NCBI RefSeq assembly: GCF_039631295.1
Contig: NZ_JBDIVE010000004.1
Coordinates: 124,001 to 188,000, forward strand
Origin: Viridibacterium sediminicola
Lineage (GTDB): Bacteria > Pseudomonadota > Gammaproteobacteria > Burkholderiales > Rhodocyclaceae
Length of the DNA stretch: 64,000 bases
Direction: 5' to 3'
A program made the position numbers and the translations under genes. Under the pieces are notes generated by a model, which was not told the origin of the DNA, did not search any database, and worked only from the letters and a program-made list of their open reading frames with translations. This document shows positions 53,899 through 61,989 of the stretch, piece after piece. Numbering within the stretch: position 1 is the stretch's first letter; each line of letters opens with the position of its first letter.

Positions 53899-55353
53899 AT
53901 GAGCCAACATCAATTTGCCGGCTGGCGGAGCATGGCGGCTTCAGGCTTGAGCGCGCTCGTGCTGGCGGCCTGTGTTTCACCGGCGGGCATCGCGCCTCAG
54001 CTCAAACCCTTGCCAGCGCCGGCCGCTGCGCCGGCGGCACAGAACAGCTTCCCCAGCGAGCGCTGGTGGGCGGTGTTTGGTGACAAGCAGCTCGATGAGC
54101 TGGTCGATGCTGCCTTGCGCGACAACCCCAGCCTTGCCGCCGCAGCGATGCGCCTGCAGCGCGCACGCATCCTCATCGATGCGGCCGATGCGGCGTATGG
54201 CCCGAGCGTCACGCTCGGCGCCAATCCGACCCAGCAGCGTTTTGCCGAGCATCACCTGATTCCCGCGCCGGTGGCCGGTTCGGTGCGCAGCAATAATCGC
54301 CTGGGTCTGGATTTCTCGGGCGAGATCGACTTCTGGGGCAAGCAGCGTGCCGCGCTCGACGGCGCCATCGCGCAGGAAAAGCTTGCTGCGGCCGACCTGC
54401 AGGTCGCCCGCCTGAGCATTGCCAGCAGCCTGGTGCGCAGCTGGGTCGAGCTTGATCGCCTGACGCGCCAGCGCAACTTGCTGGCGCAGCAGCTGGCGGT
54501 GCGCGAGCAGACCCTCGCCTTGCAGCGTCTGCGTGAGAAGGCGGGCTTTGAGCCCGGCGTCGAGCGCATGCAGAGCGAAGCTGCGATGGCCTCGATGCGC
54601 GGCGAGCTGCGCACGCTCGAAGCACGCAGCCTGCTGCAGCGCCATCTGGTCGCAGTCCTTGCGGGACGTGATCCGGCCAGCGGCGAAAAGCTTGCCGCGC
54701 CGAGTCTGCAGATCGACAAGGCCGGCTTGCCGGCCAGCCTGTCGGCCGAAGTGCTGGCGCGCCGTCCGGACGTCGCGGTCAGCCGCTGGCGTGTCGAGGC
54801 GGCGACCCAGGACGCCGCAGTGACCAAGGCCGGCTTCTACCCCAACGTCAATCTGGTCGGCTTCGTCGGCTTCCAGTCGCTGGGCTTCGACAAGTGGCTG
54901 GACTTCGGTTCGCGTACCTATTCCGTGGGGCCGGCGATCAGCTTGCCGATCTTTGACGCCGGCCGCCTGCGCGCCAGCTACGGCATGAAGACCACCGACA
55001 TCGACGCGGCCGTGGCGCAGTACAACCAGACCCTGCTCGATGCGATGCGTGAAATCGTCGATACCCTGAGCCAGCTCGACAGTGCTGACCGCCAGCAAGT
55101 CGAACTGCAGACCGCCTACGACAAGGCGCGTGAAGTGGAGAGCCTGCTCGCCCAGCGCGAGAAAAAAGGCCTCATCAACCATTTGCCGGTGCTCAGCGCC
55201 AGCGCCCAGCGCCTGGTGGCCGAGCGCAATCTGGCGGATCTGGCTGCTTTCCGCTTTGACTCCCGCATCCAGCTCATCCGCGCCATTGGCGGCGACGGCG
55301 CTGCCGCCCTGCCTGCATTACTGACAGCCGCAAACAAGAAGGACCCCTCATGA
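53899..55353 (+). CDS. Outer-membrane efflux lipoprotein (NodT/OprM family)
   Basis: A 484-residue TolC-like channel with a lipobox (LAACV). Family features: WWAVFGDKQLDELVDAALRDNPSLAAAAMRLQRAR, LDFSGEIDFWGKQRAALDGA, ARRPDVAVSRWRVEAATQDAAVTKAGFYPNVNLVGFVGFQSLG and SLPIFDAGRLRASYGMKT. With the following EmrA and EmrB proteins it forms a tripartite pump. The stop overlaps the emrA-like start. Confidence 0.92.
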   Translation: MSQHQFAGWRSMAASGLSALVLAACVSPAGIAPQLKPLPAPAAAPAAQNSFPSERWWAVFGDKQLDELVDAALRDNPSLAAAAMRLQRARILIDAADAAYGPSVTLGANPTQQRFAEHHLIPAPVAGSVRSNNRLGLDFSGEIDFWGKQRAALDGAIAQEKLAAADLQVARLSIASSLVRSWVELDRLTRQRNLLAQQLAVREQTLALQRLREKAGFEPGVERMQSEAAMASMRGELRTLEARSLLQRHLVAVLAGRDPASGEKLAAPSLQIDKAGLPASLSAEVLARRPDVAVSRWRVEAATQDAAVTKAGFYPNVNLVGFVGFQSLGFDKWLDFGSRTYSVGPAISLPIFDAGRLRASYGMKTTDIDAAVAQYNQTLLDAMREIVDTLSQLDSADRQQVELQTAYDKAREVESLLAQREKKGLINHLPVLSASAQRLVAERNLADLAAFRFDSRIQLIRAIGGDGAAALPALLTAANKKDPS

Positions 55354-56522
55354 GTCAGACTCCCGCCCCCCTCCATAACGACGCCAATCCGGCGCTGGCC
55401 AGTCGCCGTCGCGGCATGATCCGCCTGGCCGTCATCTTCATCCTGCTCGGCGGTGTAGCCGCGGCCTGGTGGTATTTCATGCTGCGTGGTCGCGAATCGA
55501 CTGACGACGCCTATGTGTCGGCCCACATCGTGCAGATCACGCCGCAAGTGGGTGGCACGGTCACCGCAGTGCGCGTCGATGACACGCAGAGCGTGCATGC
55601 CGGCGACGTGCTGGTGCAGCTTGATCCGGTCGATGCGCAACTGGCGCTCAACCAGGCCGAGACCGCGCTGGCGCAAGCCGTGCGCCAACTGCGTGGCGTG
55701 TATGCCAACCTCAATTCCCTCGGCGAAGCGGTCAAGGTGCGTGAAGCCGAAGTGTCGCGCACGGCTGATTTGCTGCAACGTCGCTCGTCTCTCGCCGGCA
55801 CCGGCGCGGTGGCGCAGGAAGACATCGACCAGGCGCGTGAAGCCGACAAGAGCGCCCGCGCTGCCTTGCGTGTGGCCCGCGAACAGCTGGCTGCGGCCAG
55901 TGTGCAGACCGTCGGCCTGAAGATCGAGGAGCATCCCCTGGTCAAGAGCGCCGCCAGCAAGCTTGAAGAAGCCGCCGTGGCGCTGTCGCGTACCACGCTG
56001 CGGGCGCCGCTCGACGGTGTGGTGGCTCGGCGCAGTGTGCAGGTCGGCCAGCGCGTCGCCCCGGGCGCGCCGCTGATGGCGGTGGTGCCGCTGAACGATG
56101 TGTGGGTCGATGCCAACTTCAAGGAAGTGCAGCTGCGTAATATGCGCATTGGCCAGCATGTCCGGGTGCGCGCCGACCTCTACGGCAGCGCGGTGGATTA
56201 CGACGGCAAGATCGAGGGCGTCGCCGCCGGGACCGGCGCGGTGTTCTCGCTGCTGCCGGCGCAGAACGCCACCGGTAACTGGATCAAGGTGGTACAGCGC
56301 GTGCCGGTGCGGATCAGTTTCGACGCCGAACAGCTCAAGGCGCATCCGCTGCGCGTCGGCATGTCGGTCGATGCCGAGGTCGATGTGCGCGGCAAGGACG
56401 GCACGCCGGTGGCCGACGCCGCCAAGCCCGCCGTAGCACCGCTGGCCAGTGTCGATGAGGCCGCACTGAGCGCCGCCCGCGCCCGTGCCGACAAGATCAT
56501 CCACGACAATCTGGGCAAGTAA
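55350..56522 (+). CDS. emrA: EmrA/HlyD-type membrane fusion protein
   Basis: A 390-residue adaptor: one N-terminal helix (MIRLAVIFILLGGVAAAWWYF), DDAYVSAHIVQITPQVGGTVTAVRVDDTQSVHAGDVLVQLDPVDAQLAL (lipoyl half), a long coiled-coil hairpin, TTLRAPLDGVVARRSVQVGQRVAPGAPLMAVVPLNDVWVDANFKEVQLRNMRIGQ. It links the EmrB-like pump to the outer-membrane channel. Confidence 0.93.
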   Translation: MSQTPAPLHNDANPALASRRRGMIRLAVIFILLGGVAAAWWYFMLRGRESTDDAYVSAHIVQITPQVGGTVTAVRVDDTQSVHAGDVLVQLDPVDAQLALNQAETALAQAVRQLRGVYANLNSLGEAVKVREAEVSRTADLLQRRSSLAGTGAVAQEDIDQAREADKSARAALRVAREQLAAASVQTVGLKIEEHPLVKSAASKLEEAAVALSRTTLRAPLDGVVARRSVQVGQRVAPGAPLMAVVPLNDVWVDANFKEVQLRNMRIGQHVRVRADLYGSAVDYDGKIEGVAAGTGAVFSLLPAQNATGNWIKVVQRVPVRISFDAEQLKAHPLRVGMSVDAEVDVRGKDGTPVADAAKPAVAPLASVDEAALSAARARADKIIHDNLGK

Positions 56523-56524
56523 GC

Positions 56525-58072
56525 ATGACTGCACCGCAGCCCCTGCAGCCGCTCGAAGGCAGGACGCGCCTGATCGCGACGGTGGCTTTGTCGTTCGCCA
56601 CCTTCATGAACGTGCTCGACACCACCATCGCCAATGTGTCGCTGCCGGCGATTGCCGGCGACATGGGCGTGTCGCCGAACCAGGGCACTTGGGTGATCAC
56701 CTCGTTCGCGGTGGCTAATGCCATCTCGGTGCCGCTGACCGGCTGGCTGACCCAGCGCTTTGGCCAGGTGCGGCTGTTCGTCGCCTCGATCCTGTTGTTC
56801 ACCCTGGCTTCCTTCCTCTGTGGCCTGTCGACCAGCTTGCCGATGCTGATCGCCTTCCGCGTGCTGCAAGGCTTCGTCGCCGGGCCGATGATTCCGCTCT
56901 CGCAGGCGCTGCTGATGTCCAGCTACCCGAAAGAGAAAGTCGGCATCGCGCTCGCTGCCTGGTCGATGACGACCCTGGTGGCGCCGGTGATGGGGCCGAT
57001 TCTCGGCGGCTGGATCTCCGACAATATGAGCTGGCCGTGGATCTTCTACGTCAACGTGCCGGCCGGCCTGATCGCCGCCTGGGTGGTGTGGGGCATCTTC
57101 AAGACGCGCGAGACGGCGACACGCAAGCTGCCCATCGACGCGGTCGGCCTGGTGCTGCTGATCGTCTGGGTCAGCGCGCTGCAGCTCACGCTCGACAAGG
57201 GCAAGGAACTCGACTGGTTCAACTCGATGGAGATCGTCGCCCTGGCCGCCACGGCTTTCATGGGCTTCTGCTTCTTCGTCGTGTGGGAGCTCAAGGAGCC
57301 GCATCCGGTCGTCGATCTCACCCTGTTCAAGCTGCGCAACTTCACCGTGTCGACCATCGCCATCTCGCTTGGCTATGGCCTGTTCTTCGGCACCGTGGTG
57401 CTGATGCCGCTGTGGCTGCAGCAGTACATGGGCTACACCTCGACCTGGGCCGGGCTGGCGACGGCGCCGGTGGGCATCCTCGCCATCGTGCTGTCGCCCA
57501 TCGTTGGCAAGAACCTGCATAAATTCGATGCGCGCTACATCGCCTCGTTTGCCTTTGTGGTGTTTGCGCTGGCCTCGTGGATGCGCTCGCACTTCACCAT
57601 CCAGGCAGATTTCTGGAGCTTCTTCGCGCCGCAGTTCGTGCAGGGCGCAGCGATGGCCACCTTCTTCATTCCGCTGGTGTCGATCAGCCTGTCGCAGATG
57701 AAGCCCGAGCGCATTCCCTCGGCTTCGGGCGTGTCGAGCTTCGTGCGCATCACCTTTGGCGCAATGGGCGCTTCGGTGTTCACCACGCTGTGGGAAAACC
57801 GCGCCAGCCTGCATCATGCACGGCTCGCCGAGAACATCTCGGCCCTGCAGCCGGTGGCCGCCAATACGCTGACGCAGTTGCAGGCCAGCGGCATGAGCGA
57901 GCAGCAATCGCTGGGCCTCATCGAGCGTCTGCTCAGCCAGCAAGCCTTCACCCTGGCGGCGGACGAGCTGTTCTGGCTTAGCTGCATGATTTTTCTCGTC
58001 CTCACGGCAACTGTCTGGTTCGCCCATCCGGTGCGTGGCGGCAAGATGGCCGCGGGCGGGGGCGACCACTGA
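56525..58072 (+). CDS. emrB: EmrB/DHA2 family multidrug efflux transporter
   Basis: A 515-residue, 14-helix MFS pump: VALSFATFMNVLDTTIANVSLPAIAGDMGVSPNQGTWVITSFAVANAISVPLTGWLTQRFGQVRLF, FRVLQGFVAGPMIPLSQALL, VMGPILGGWISDNMSWPWIFYVNVPAGLIAAWVVW and ISLSQMKPERIPSASGVSSFVRITFGAMGASVFTTLWENRA. It uses proton antiport to export lipophilic drugs. A large antisense reading frame covers it but shows no family features. Confidence 0.94.
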   Translation: MTAPQPLQPLEGRTRLIATVALSFATFMNVLDTTIANVSLPAIAGDMGVSPNQGTWVITSFAVANAISVPLTGWLTQRFGQVRLFVASILLFTLASFLCGLSTSLPMLIAFRVLQGFVAGPMIPLSQALLMSSYPKEKVGIALAAWSMTTLVAPVMGPILGGWISDNMSWPWIFYVNVPAGLIAAWVVWGIFKTRETATRKLPIDAVGLVLLIVWVSALQLTLDKGKELDWFNSMEIVALAATAFMGFCFFVVWELKEPHPVVDLTLFKLRNFTVSTIAISLGYGLFFGTVVLMPLWLQQYMGYTSTWAGLATAPVGILAIVLSPIVGKNLHKFDARYIASFAFVVFALASWMRSHFTIQADFWSFFAPQFVQGAAMATFFIPLVSISLSQMKPERIPSASGVSSFVRITFGAMGASVFTTLWENRASLHHARLAENISALQPVAANTLTQLQASGMSEQQSLGLIERLLSQQAFTLAADELFWLSCMIFLVLTATVWFAHPVRGGKMAAGGGDH

Positions 58073-58105
58073 TATGCTGGGCGCTTCGCGACGAGGCGCC
58101 CGGCC

Positions 58106-58873
58106 ATGTGGAAAAAACTGCGTATCACCTTCCTGCTGTTCATTCTCGCCACGGTCGCGTTGAGCACCTGGCGGGCGCAAGGTCATGCGCGTGACTGGCA
58201 CAACACCTTGCAGATCGCGGTGTTCCCGATCAATGGCGACGGCAGCGCCCGCACCGCCGCGCGCATCGCCAGCCTCAATGCCGAAAGCTTCAAGGACATC
58301 GAACGCTTCCTGGCTGAGCAAGCCGCCGAGCACGGCGTCAGCACCCTGATGCCAGTGCACGTGAGCCTGCAGCCGGCACTTGCCAGCCTGCCGCCGCCCG
58401 CACCGCAAGCGCGCAGCGGGCTGGATGTCGTGCTGTGGAGCCTCAAGCTGCGCGGGTGGGCCTGGCATCAGCCCGACGGTGTGCCGCATGCCGACATCCG
58501 CGCCTTCGTCATCTATTGGGATTCCGACCTCAGCGGTGGCCGCGTGCCCGATTCCCATGGCCTCGCCAAAGGTCAGCTGGCGATCAGCAATGTGCACGTC
58601 GCGCAGGAGATGCAGCGCAGCAACAACGTCGTCATCGCCCACGAAATCCTGCACACCATGGGCGCCACCGACAAATACGACTTCGGCAGTCTGCAGCCAA
58701 GCTACCCCGATGGCTTCGCCGATCCCGCCTCGAACCCGCGCTACCCGCAAGCACGCTGCGAACTGATGGCCGGCCGCATTCCCGTCTCCGAGTCGGAACT
58801 CTCCATGCCGCACTCCCTGCGCGAATGCCTGATCGGCCCGCTGACGGCGCGTGAGATCGGCATGCTTCCATAG
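58106..58873 (+). CDS. Membrane-anchored zincin-like protein (HEILH motif), function unknown
   Basis: A 255-residue protein with one N-terminal helix (ITFLLFILATVALSTW). The C-terminal part has HEILHTMGATDKYDF, a HEXXH-type metal site with downstream D/Y, and ANVHV-like strands before it. It ends with RIPVSESELSMPHSLRECLIGPLTAREIGML. It looks like a small metallopeptidase or lipid-associated zincin, of a type usually annotated as hypothetical. It follows emrB by 33 bp and could be read through from the efflux operon. Confidence 0.6.
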   Translation: MWKKLRITFLLFILATVALSTWRAQGHARDWHNTLQIAVFPINGDGSARTAARIASLNAESFKDIERFLAEQAAEHGVSTLMPVHVSLQPALASLPPPAPQARSGLDVVLWSLKLRGWAWHQPDGVPHADIRAFVIYWDSDLSGGRVPDSHGLAKGQLAISNVHVAQEMQRSNNVVIAHEILHTMGATDKYDFGSLQPSYPDGFADPASNPRYPQARCELMAGRIPVSESELSMPHSLRECLIGPLTAREIGMLP

Positions 58874-58922
58874 ACTTGAACATAGGGACTTGCTGCGTGC
58901 TATTTCTTCAATTCAAGCGCTG

Positions 58923-59053
58923 TTTTTTGACGCGAAGGACACCAAGAAAATAAAGAAAGTTTCGCAAAGGTATACGTGTCCAGATCTCGCACAATCAGCC
59001 AAGCTCTGAATCTTCGCGGGCCTTTGTGCCCTTTGCGTCCTCTGCGTCAAAAA
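58923..59053. repeat. Palindromic repeat (GACGCGAAGGAC family), copy 2
   Basis: TTTTTTGACGCGAAGGAC (58923-58940) pairs imperfectly with GTCCTCTGCGTCAAAAA (59037-59053), with inner partly paired segments TTTCGCAAAGG and CCTTTGTGCCC. It is a diverged copy of the repeat at 50458-50571 and lies in the gap before ruvB. Confidence 0.7.
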
Positions 59054-59132
59054 TCAGACGCCGCACTGGAAATGACGCAGCTCATCCGGGCGTCGTTTTG
59101 ACGCCCCCTGACCGTACTCCTATACTCGCCCG

Positions 59133-60185
59133 ATGATAGAAACCGACAAGCTCCAGCCCGGCCGCCTCGTCTCGCCCGGCGCCGCCACGCCGCAGGAAGA
59201 CGCCATCGAGCGCGCCCTGCGCCCCAAGCGGCTCGCCGATTACGTCGGCCAGCAGAAGATCCGCGAACAGCTCGAAATCTTCATCAGCGCCACCAAGAAT
59301 CGCGGCGAAGCGCTCGACCACGTGCTGCTGTTCGGCCCGCCGGGGCTCGGCAAAACCACGCTGGCCAACATCATCGCCGCGGAGCTGGGCGTCAATCTGC
59401 GCCAGACTTCCGGCCCGGTGCTCGAACGCGCGGGCGACCTTGCCGCGCTGCTCACCAATCTTGAAGCCAATGACGTGCTGTTCATCGACGAAATCCATCG
59501 TCTCTCGCCCGTCGTCGAAGAAATCCTCTACCCCGCGCTCGAAGACTTCCAGATCGACATCATGATCGGCGAAGGCCCGGCGGCGCGCTCGGTCAAGCTC
59601 GACCTGCCACCTTTCACGCTGATCGGCGCCACCACGCGTGCCGGCATGCTCACCAACCCGCTGCGCGACCGCTTCGGCATCAACGCCCGCCTGGAGTTTT
59701 ATACGCCGCAAGAGCTGGCGCTGATCGTCAGCCGCTCGGCGCGCCTGCTCGAAGTCGGCATCGACGACGAAGGCGCCTTCGAAATCGCCCGCCGCTCACG
59801 CGGCACGCCGCGTATCGCCAACCGCCTGCTGCGGCGCTGCCGCGACTATGCCGAAGTCAAAGCCGACGGCCGCATCACCAAAACCGTCGCCGACGCCGCG
59901 CTGATCATGCTCGACGTCGACCACCTCGGTCTCGACATCATGGACCGCAAGATGCTGCTCGCCATGCTCGAAAAATTCGCCGGCGGCCCGGTCGGCCTCG
60001 ACAACCTCGCCGCCGCCATCGGCGAAGCGCCCGACACCATCGAAGACGTCCTCGAACCCTACCTTATCCAGCAAGGCTACCTGCAGCGCACCCCGCGCGG
60101 TCGCGTGGCGACGCCGGCGATCTGGCGGCATTTTGGCTTGGCGCAACCCCGCGCGGATGGCGCGGGGGATTTGTTTGGGGGGTGA
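59133..60185 (+). CDS. ruvB: Holliday junction branch migration helicase RuvB
   Basis: A 350-residue AAA+ motor of the RuvABC resolvasome. Walker A GPPGLGKTTLANIIA, Walker B LFIDEIHRLSPVVEEILYPALEDF, sensor ATTRAGMLTNPLRDRFG, and the winged helix near the C-terminus (LEPYLIQQGYLQRTPRGRVATP). ruvA and ruvC do not precede it here, so the locus is split. Confidence 0.96.
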   Translation: MIETDKLQPGRLVSPGAATPQEDAIERALRPKRLADYVGQQKIREQLEIFISATKNRGEALDHVLLFGPPGLGKTTLANIIAAELGVNLRQTSGPVLERAGDLAALLTNLEANDVLFIDEIHRLSPVVEEILYPALEDFQIDIMIGEGPAARSVKLDLPPFTLIGATTRAGMLTNPLRDRFGINARLEFYTPQELALIVSRSARLLEVGIDDEGAFEIARRSRGTPRIANRLLRRCRDYAEVKADGRITKTVADAALIMLDVDHLGLDIMDRKMLLAMLEKFAGGPVGLDNLAAAIGEAPDTIEDVLEPYLIQQGYLQRTPRGRVATPAIWRHFGLAQPRADGAGDLFGG

Positions 60186-60412
60186 GTATCGCGCTACCTC
60201 ACTGGTTGGGGGCAATAGGAGTAGATCTACTTCGTAACGCTACTTGTAGCGTATTATTAAATTTACAAATAGTCACCTTGGATAGGAGGTTTGCTATTGA
60301 CGATCTCATTGATTGCTCTATCATTCAGGCCATCTAGCCCCTAGCAGTACGCCGTTCCCGCCATTCTGAACGAGCCGAACCTTGGGGCTTTATTTTGTCT
60401 ATAGAGGAAAAT
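60186..60412. other. AT-rich intergenic region before the NYN gene
   Basis: Visibly AT-richer than its surroundings. It contains two palindromes, GTAGATCTAC (60221-60230) and ACGCTAC-TT-GTAGCGT (60237-60252), and a strong ribosome-site-like TAGGAGG at 60284-60290 that precedes a short TTG frame of about 15 codons. These may be operator and leader elements; evidence is weak. Confidence 0.35.
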
Positions 60413-61096
60413 ATGCCAACGGCAATATTGATTGACGGCGCGTATTTCATCAAAAGATTCCGCGCTCTTGAACCCAATAATGCGCTCAACGCAAGTCGCG
60501 TTGCCGAGCAAGCTTGGCGTTGGGGGATGGCGCACTTAAGAGAAGGTAGAGAACGCCGTCACGAGCTGTACCGCATCTTTTTCTACGATTGTCCGCCGCT
60601 AGACAAAAAGATGCATAACCCAATAACAAAAAAGCCCGTTGATTTTGGCAAATCTGATGAGGCCAAGTTTAGACTTGAACTACACCAGTGCCTCAGAACT
60701 AAACGGAAGGTCGCTCTACGTCTTGGTCATATAGCAAATGATGTGCGCTGGACATTTAAACCCCAGGTTGTTGAAGACTTGCTGAAAGGGCGAAAACTGT
60801 TGACGGAAGTTGGTGAAAACGACGTCATCCCGAGCTTTCGCCAGAAGGGCGTTGACATGAGAATTGGAATCGATATCTCAGCACTCGCGTTAAAAAAACA
60901 AGTTGATCAAATAGTTCTGATAGCAGGTGATGCAGACTTTGTACCTGCCGCTAAATTAGCTAGACGTGAAGGTGTGGATTTTGTTCTTGATCCCATGTGG
61001 CAAGCAATTCCTCCAAGTCTGAACGAGCACATTGATGGCTTACGTTCAACTTGCCCAAATCCATCAGCAAAGGCTGAGAAGCTGGGCAAATCATAA
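60413..61096 (+). CDS. NYN domain (LabA/DUF88-like) putative nuclease
   Basis: A 227-residue NYN-type PIN-fold protein: AILIDGAYFIKRF (first Asp), FFYDCPP, QKGVDMRIGIDISALAL, VDQIVLIAGDADFVPAAKLARREGVDFVLDPMW. The three acidic positions of the family nuclease site are present. Members are found near restriction and toxin systems and may cut RNA. Codon use is AT-richer than the surroundings, suggesting recent acquisition. ATG 60413 follows an AGAGGAAA ribosome site; the TTG at 60395 is less likely. Confidence 0.82.
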   Translation: MPTAILIDGAYFIKRFRALEPNNALNASRVAEQAWRWGMAHLREGRERRHELYRIFFYDCPPLDKKMHNPITKKPVDFGKSDEAKFRLELHQCLRTKRKVALRLGHIANDVRWTFKPQVVEDLLKGRKLLTEVGENDVIPSFRQKGVDMRIGIDISALALKKQVDQIVLIAGDADFVPAAKLARREGVDFVLDPMWQAIPPSLNEHIDGLRSTCPNPSAKAEKLGKS

Positions 61097-61115
61097 GATC
61101 ACACGGTTAAGGGAC

Positions 61116-61205
61116 GTAGGGCGCAATAACCGAAGGGCATTGCGCCGAATTGCCGGCTCCATACGCAAACATCCGGTGCAATGCGCTGCGCTGATTGCAC
61201 CTTAC
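61116..61205. repeat. 90-bp dyad-symmetric intergenic repeat
   Basis: Terminal inverted repeats GTAGGGCGCAAT (61116-61127) and ATTGCACCTTAC (61194-61205), with inner dyads GGCGCAAT/ATTGCGCC and a GGTGCAATGCGC unit, resemble a widespread bacterial intergenic repeat. Its two halves can form two hairpins. It follows the NYN gene directly. Confidence 0.65.
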
Positions 61206-61256
61206 AAAACTACCAAACAACAAAACGCGTGGCCAGCACGCGACAAGAACCCATCA

Positions 61257-61547
61257 TCACGCCGCCTGCCGCGAAACCTCCTCGACGGCTTTGTTGAGCG
61301 TTTCTTCGGGTACGCCTTGTTCGCGCAGGATGGCGACGAGCTGTGCCAGCGCTGAGCCTTCGAGCTGTTCGATGTCTTTACGCAAGCCGGCGCCGACGTA
61401 GGCGCGCATGAGTGCCTGGTAGCCGGAGAAGCCGCGCAGCGGGGCGATGCGCTTGAGGTCGTCGACCACGTCTTCGGGCATGCGCAGGGTCACCGATGTC
61501 ATCGGGCGGTCTTTGCCCAGGCGCTTCTTAAGCGTTTCCATTTTCAT
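61257..61547 (-). CDS. CopG/BrnA-like ribbon-helix-helix antitoxin
   Basis: A 96-residue protein: SVTLRMPEDVVDDLKRIAPLRGFSGYQALMRAYVGAGLRKDI is a ribbon-helix-helix domain with a C-terminal helical extension. It overlaps the 3' end of a BrnT-like (DUF497) toxin gene, which is broken. ATG 61547 follows a GAGAGGAAA ribosome site. It may now be an orphan antitoxin. Confidence 0.8.
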   Translation of the reverse strand: MKMETLKKRLGKDRPMTSVTLRMPEDVVDDLKRIAPLRGFSGYQALMRAYVGAGLRKDIEQLEGSALAQLVAILREQGVPEETLNKAVEEVSRQAA

Positions 61548-61811
61548 AGCGTTTCCTCTCCAGGGCTTCTGCCTTGCGTGCCGAGATGATGCGGATGTAA
61601 TCGTCTTCGACAATCATGGGTACGACGAACAGCACACGGAAGGCGAAGTCCACACCCAGCGCTGCGTCGCGCGTTTCGGCGTTGCGCGAGGCGTCACTGA
61701 GGGTGATGAAGGGATCGAGAAAAACCTCGGCGGCGTGCTCGATCGAACGACACGCCGTGTTTGCTTAGATTGCTGGCGGCTTTATCTGCGCCCAACGGAA
61801 GTGAAGTCCGC
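61528..61811 (-). pseudogene. BrnT-like (DUF497) toxin, frameshifted
   Basis: Parts of a BrnT RNase are readable in different frames: DKAASNLSKHGVSFD, then after one extra base EHAAEVFLDPFITLSDASRNAETRDAALGVDFAFRVLFVVPMIVEDDYIRIISARKAEALERKRYENGN. The shift falls in TTCGATCGAGC near 61740. The N-terminus is also damaged: GACTTCACT is present but no ATG precedes it and the frame shifts again before KAASN. The promoter and operator remain at 61840-61872. Confidence 0.75.
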
Positions 61812-61839
61812 GCAAGACGAAGTCGAGATCCATCTACGC

Positions 61840-61872
61840 ATGATAGGTGACGTATTGATAACGTCAATACGT
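61840..61872 (-). promoter_or_regulatory. Promoter/operator of the BrnT-BrnA locus
   Basis: On the minus strand TTGACG (61862-61867) and TATCAT (61840-61845) are 16 bp apart. The perfect inverted repeat ACGTATTGA-N5-TCAATACGT (61850-61872) covers the -35 region, a plausible binding site for the ribbon-helix-helix antitoxin. Confidence 0.65.
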
Positions 61873-61989
61873 TTTCATCCACGCGTTCGTGAGGCGAGCT
61901 TGTCTGATCCGGCGCAACGCCTTGCGGTTCTTGCGCCCGACTCATCTGTAGCACCGTAAAATACGCGGCTGAAACCTTTCTGGCCTCTC

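Noticed and set aside
56198..58813. 871-codon open frame antisense to emrA-emrB and the zincin-like gene
   Set aside because: The three plus-strand genes have strong family signatures; the antisense translation is His/Arg-rich and motif-free.
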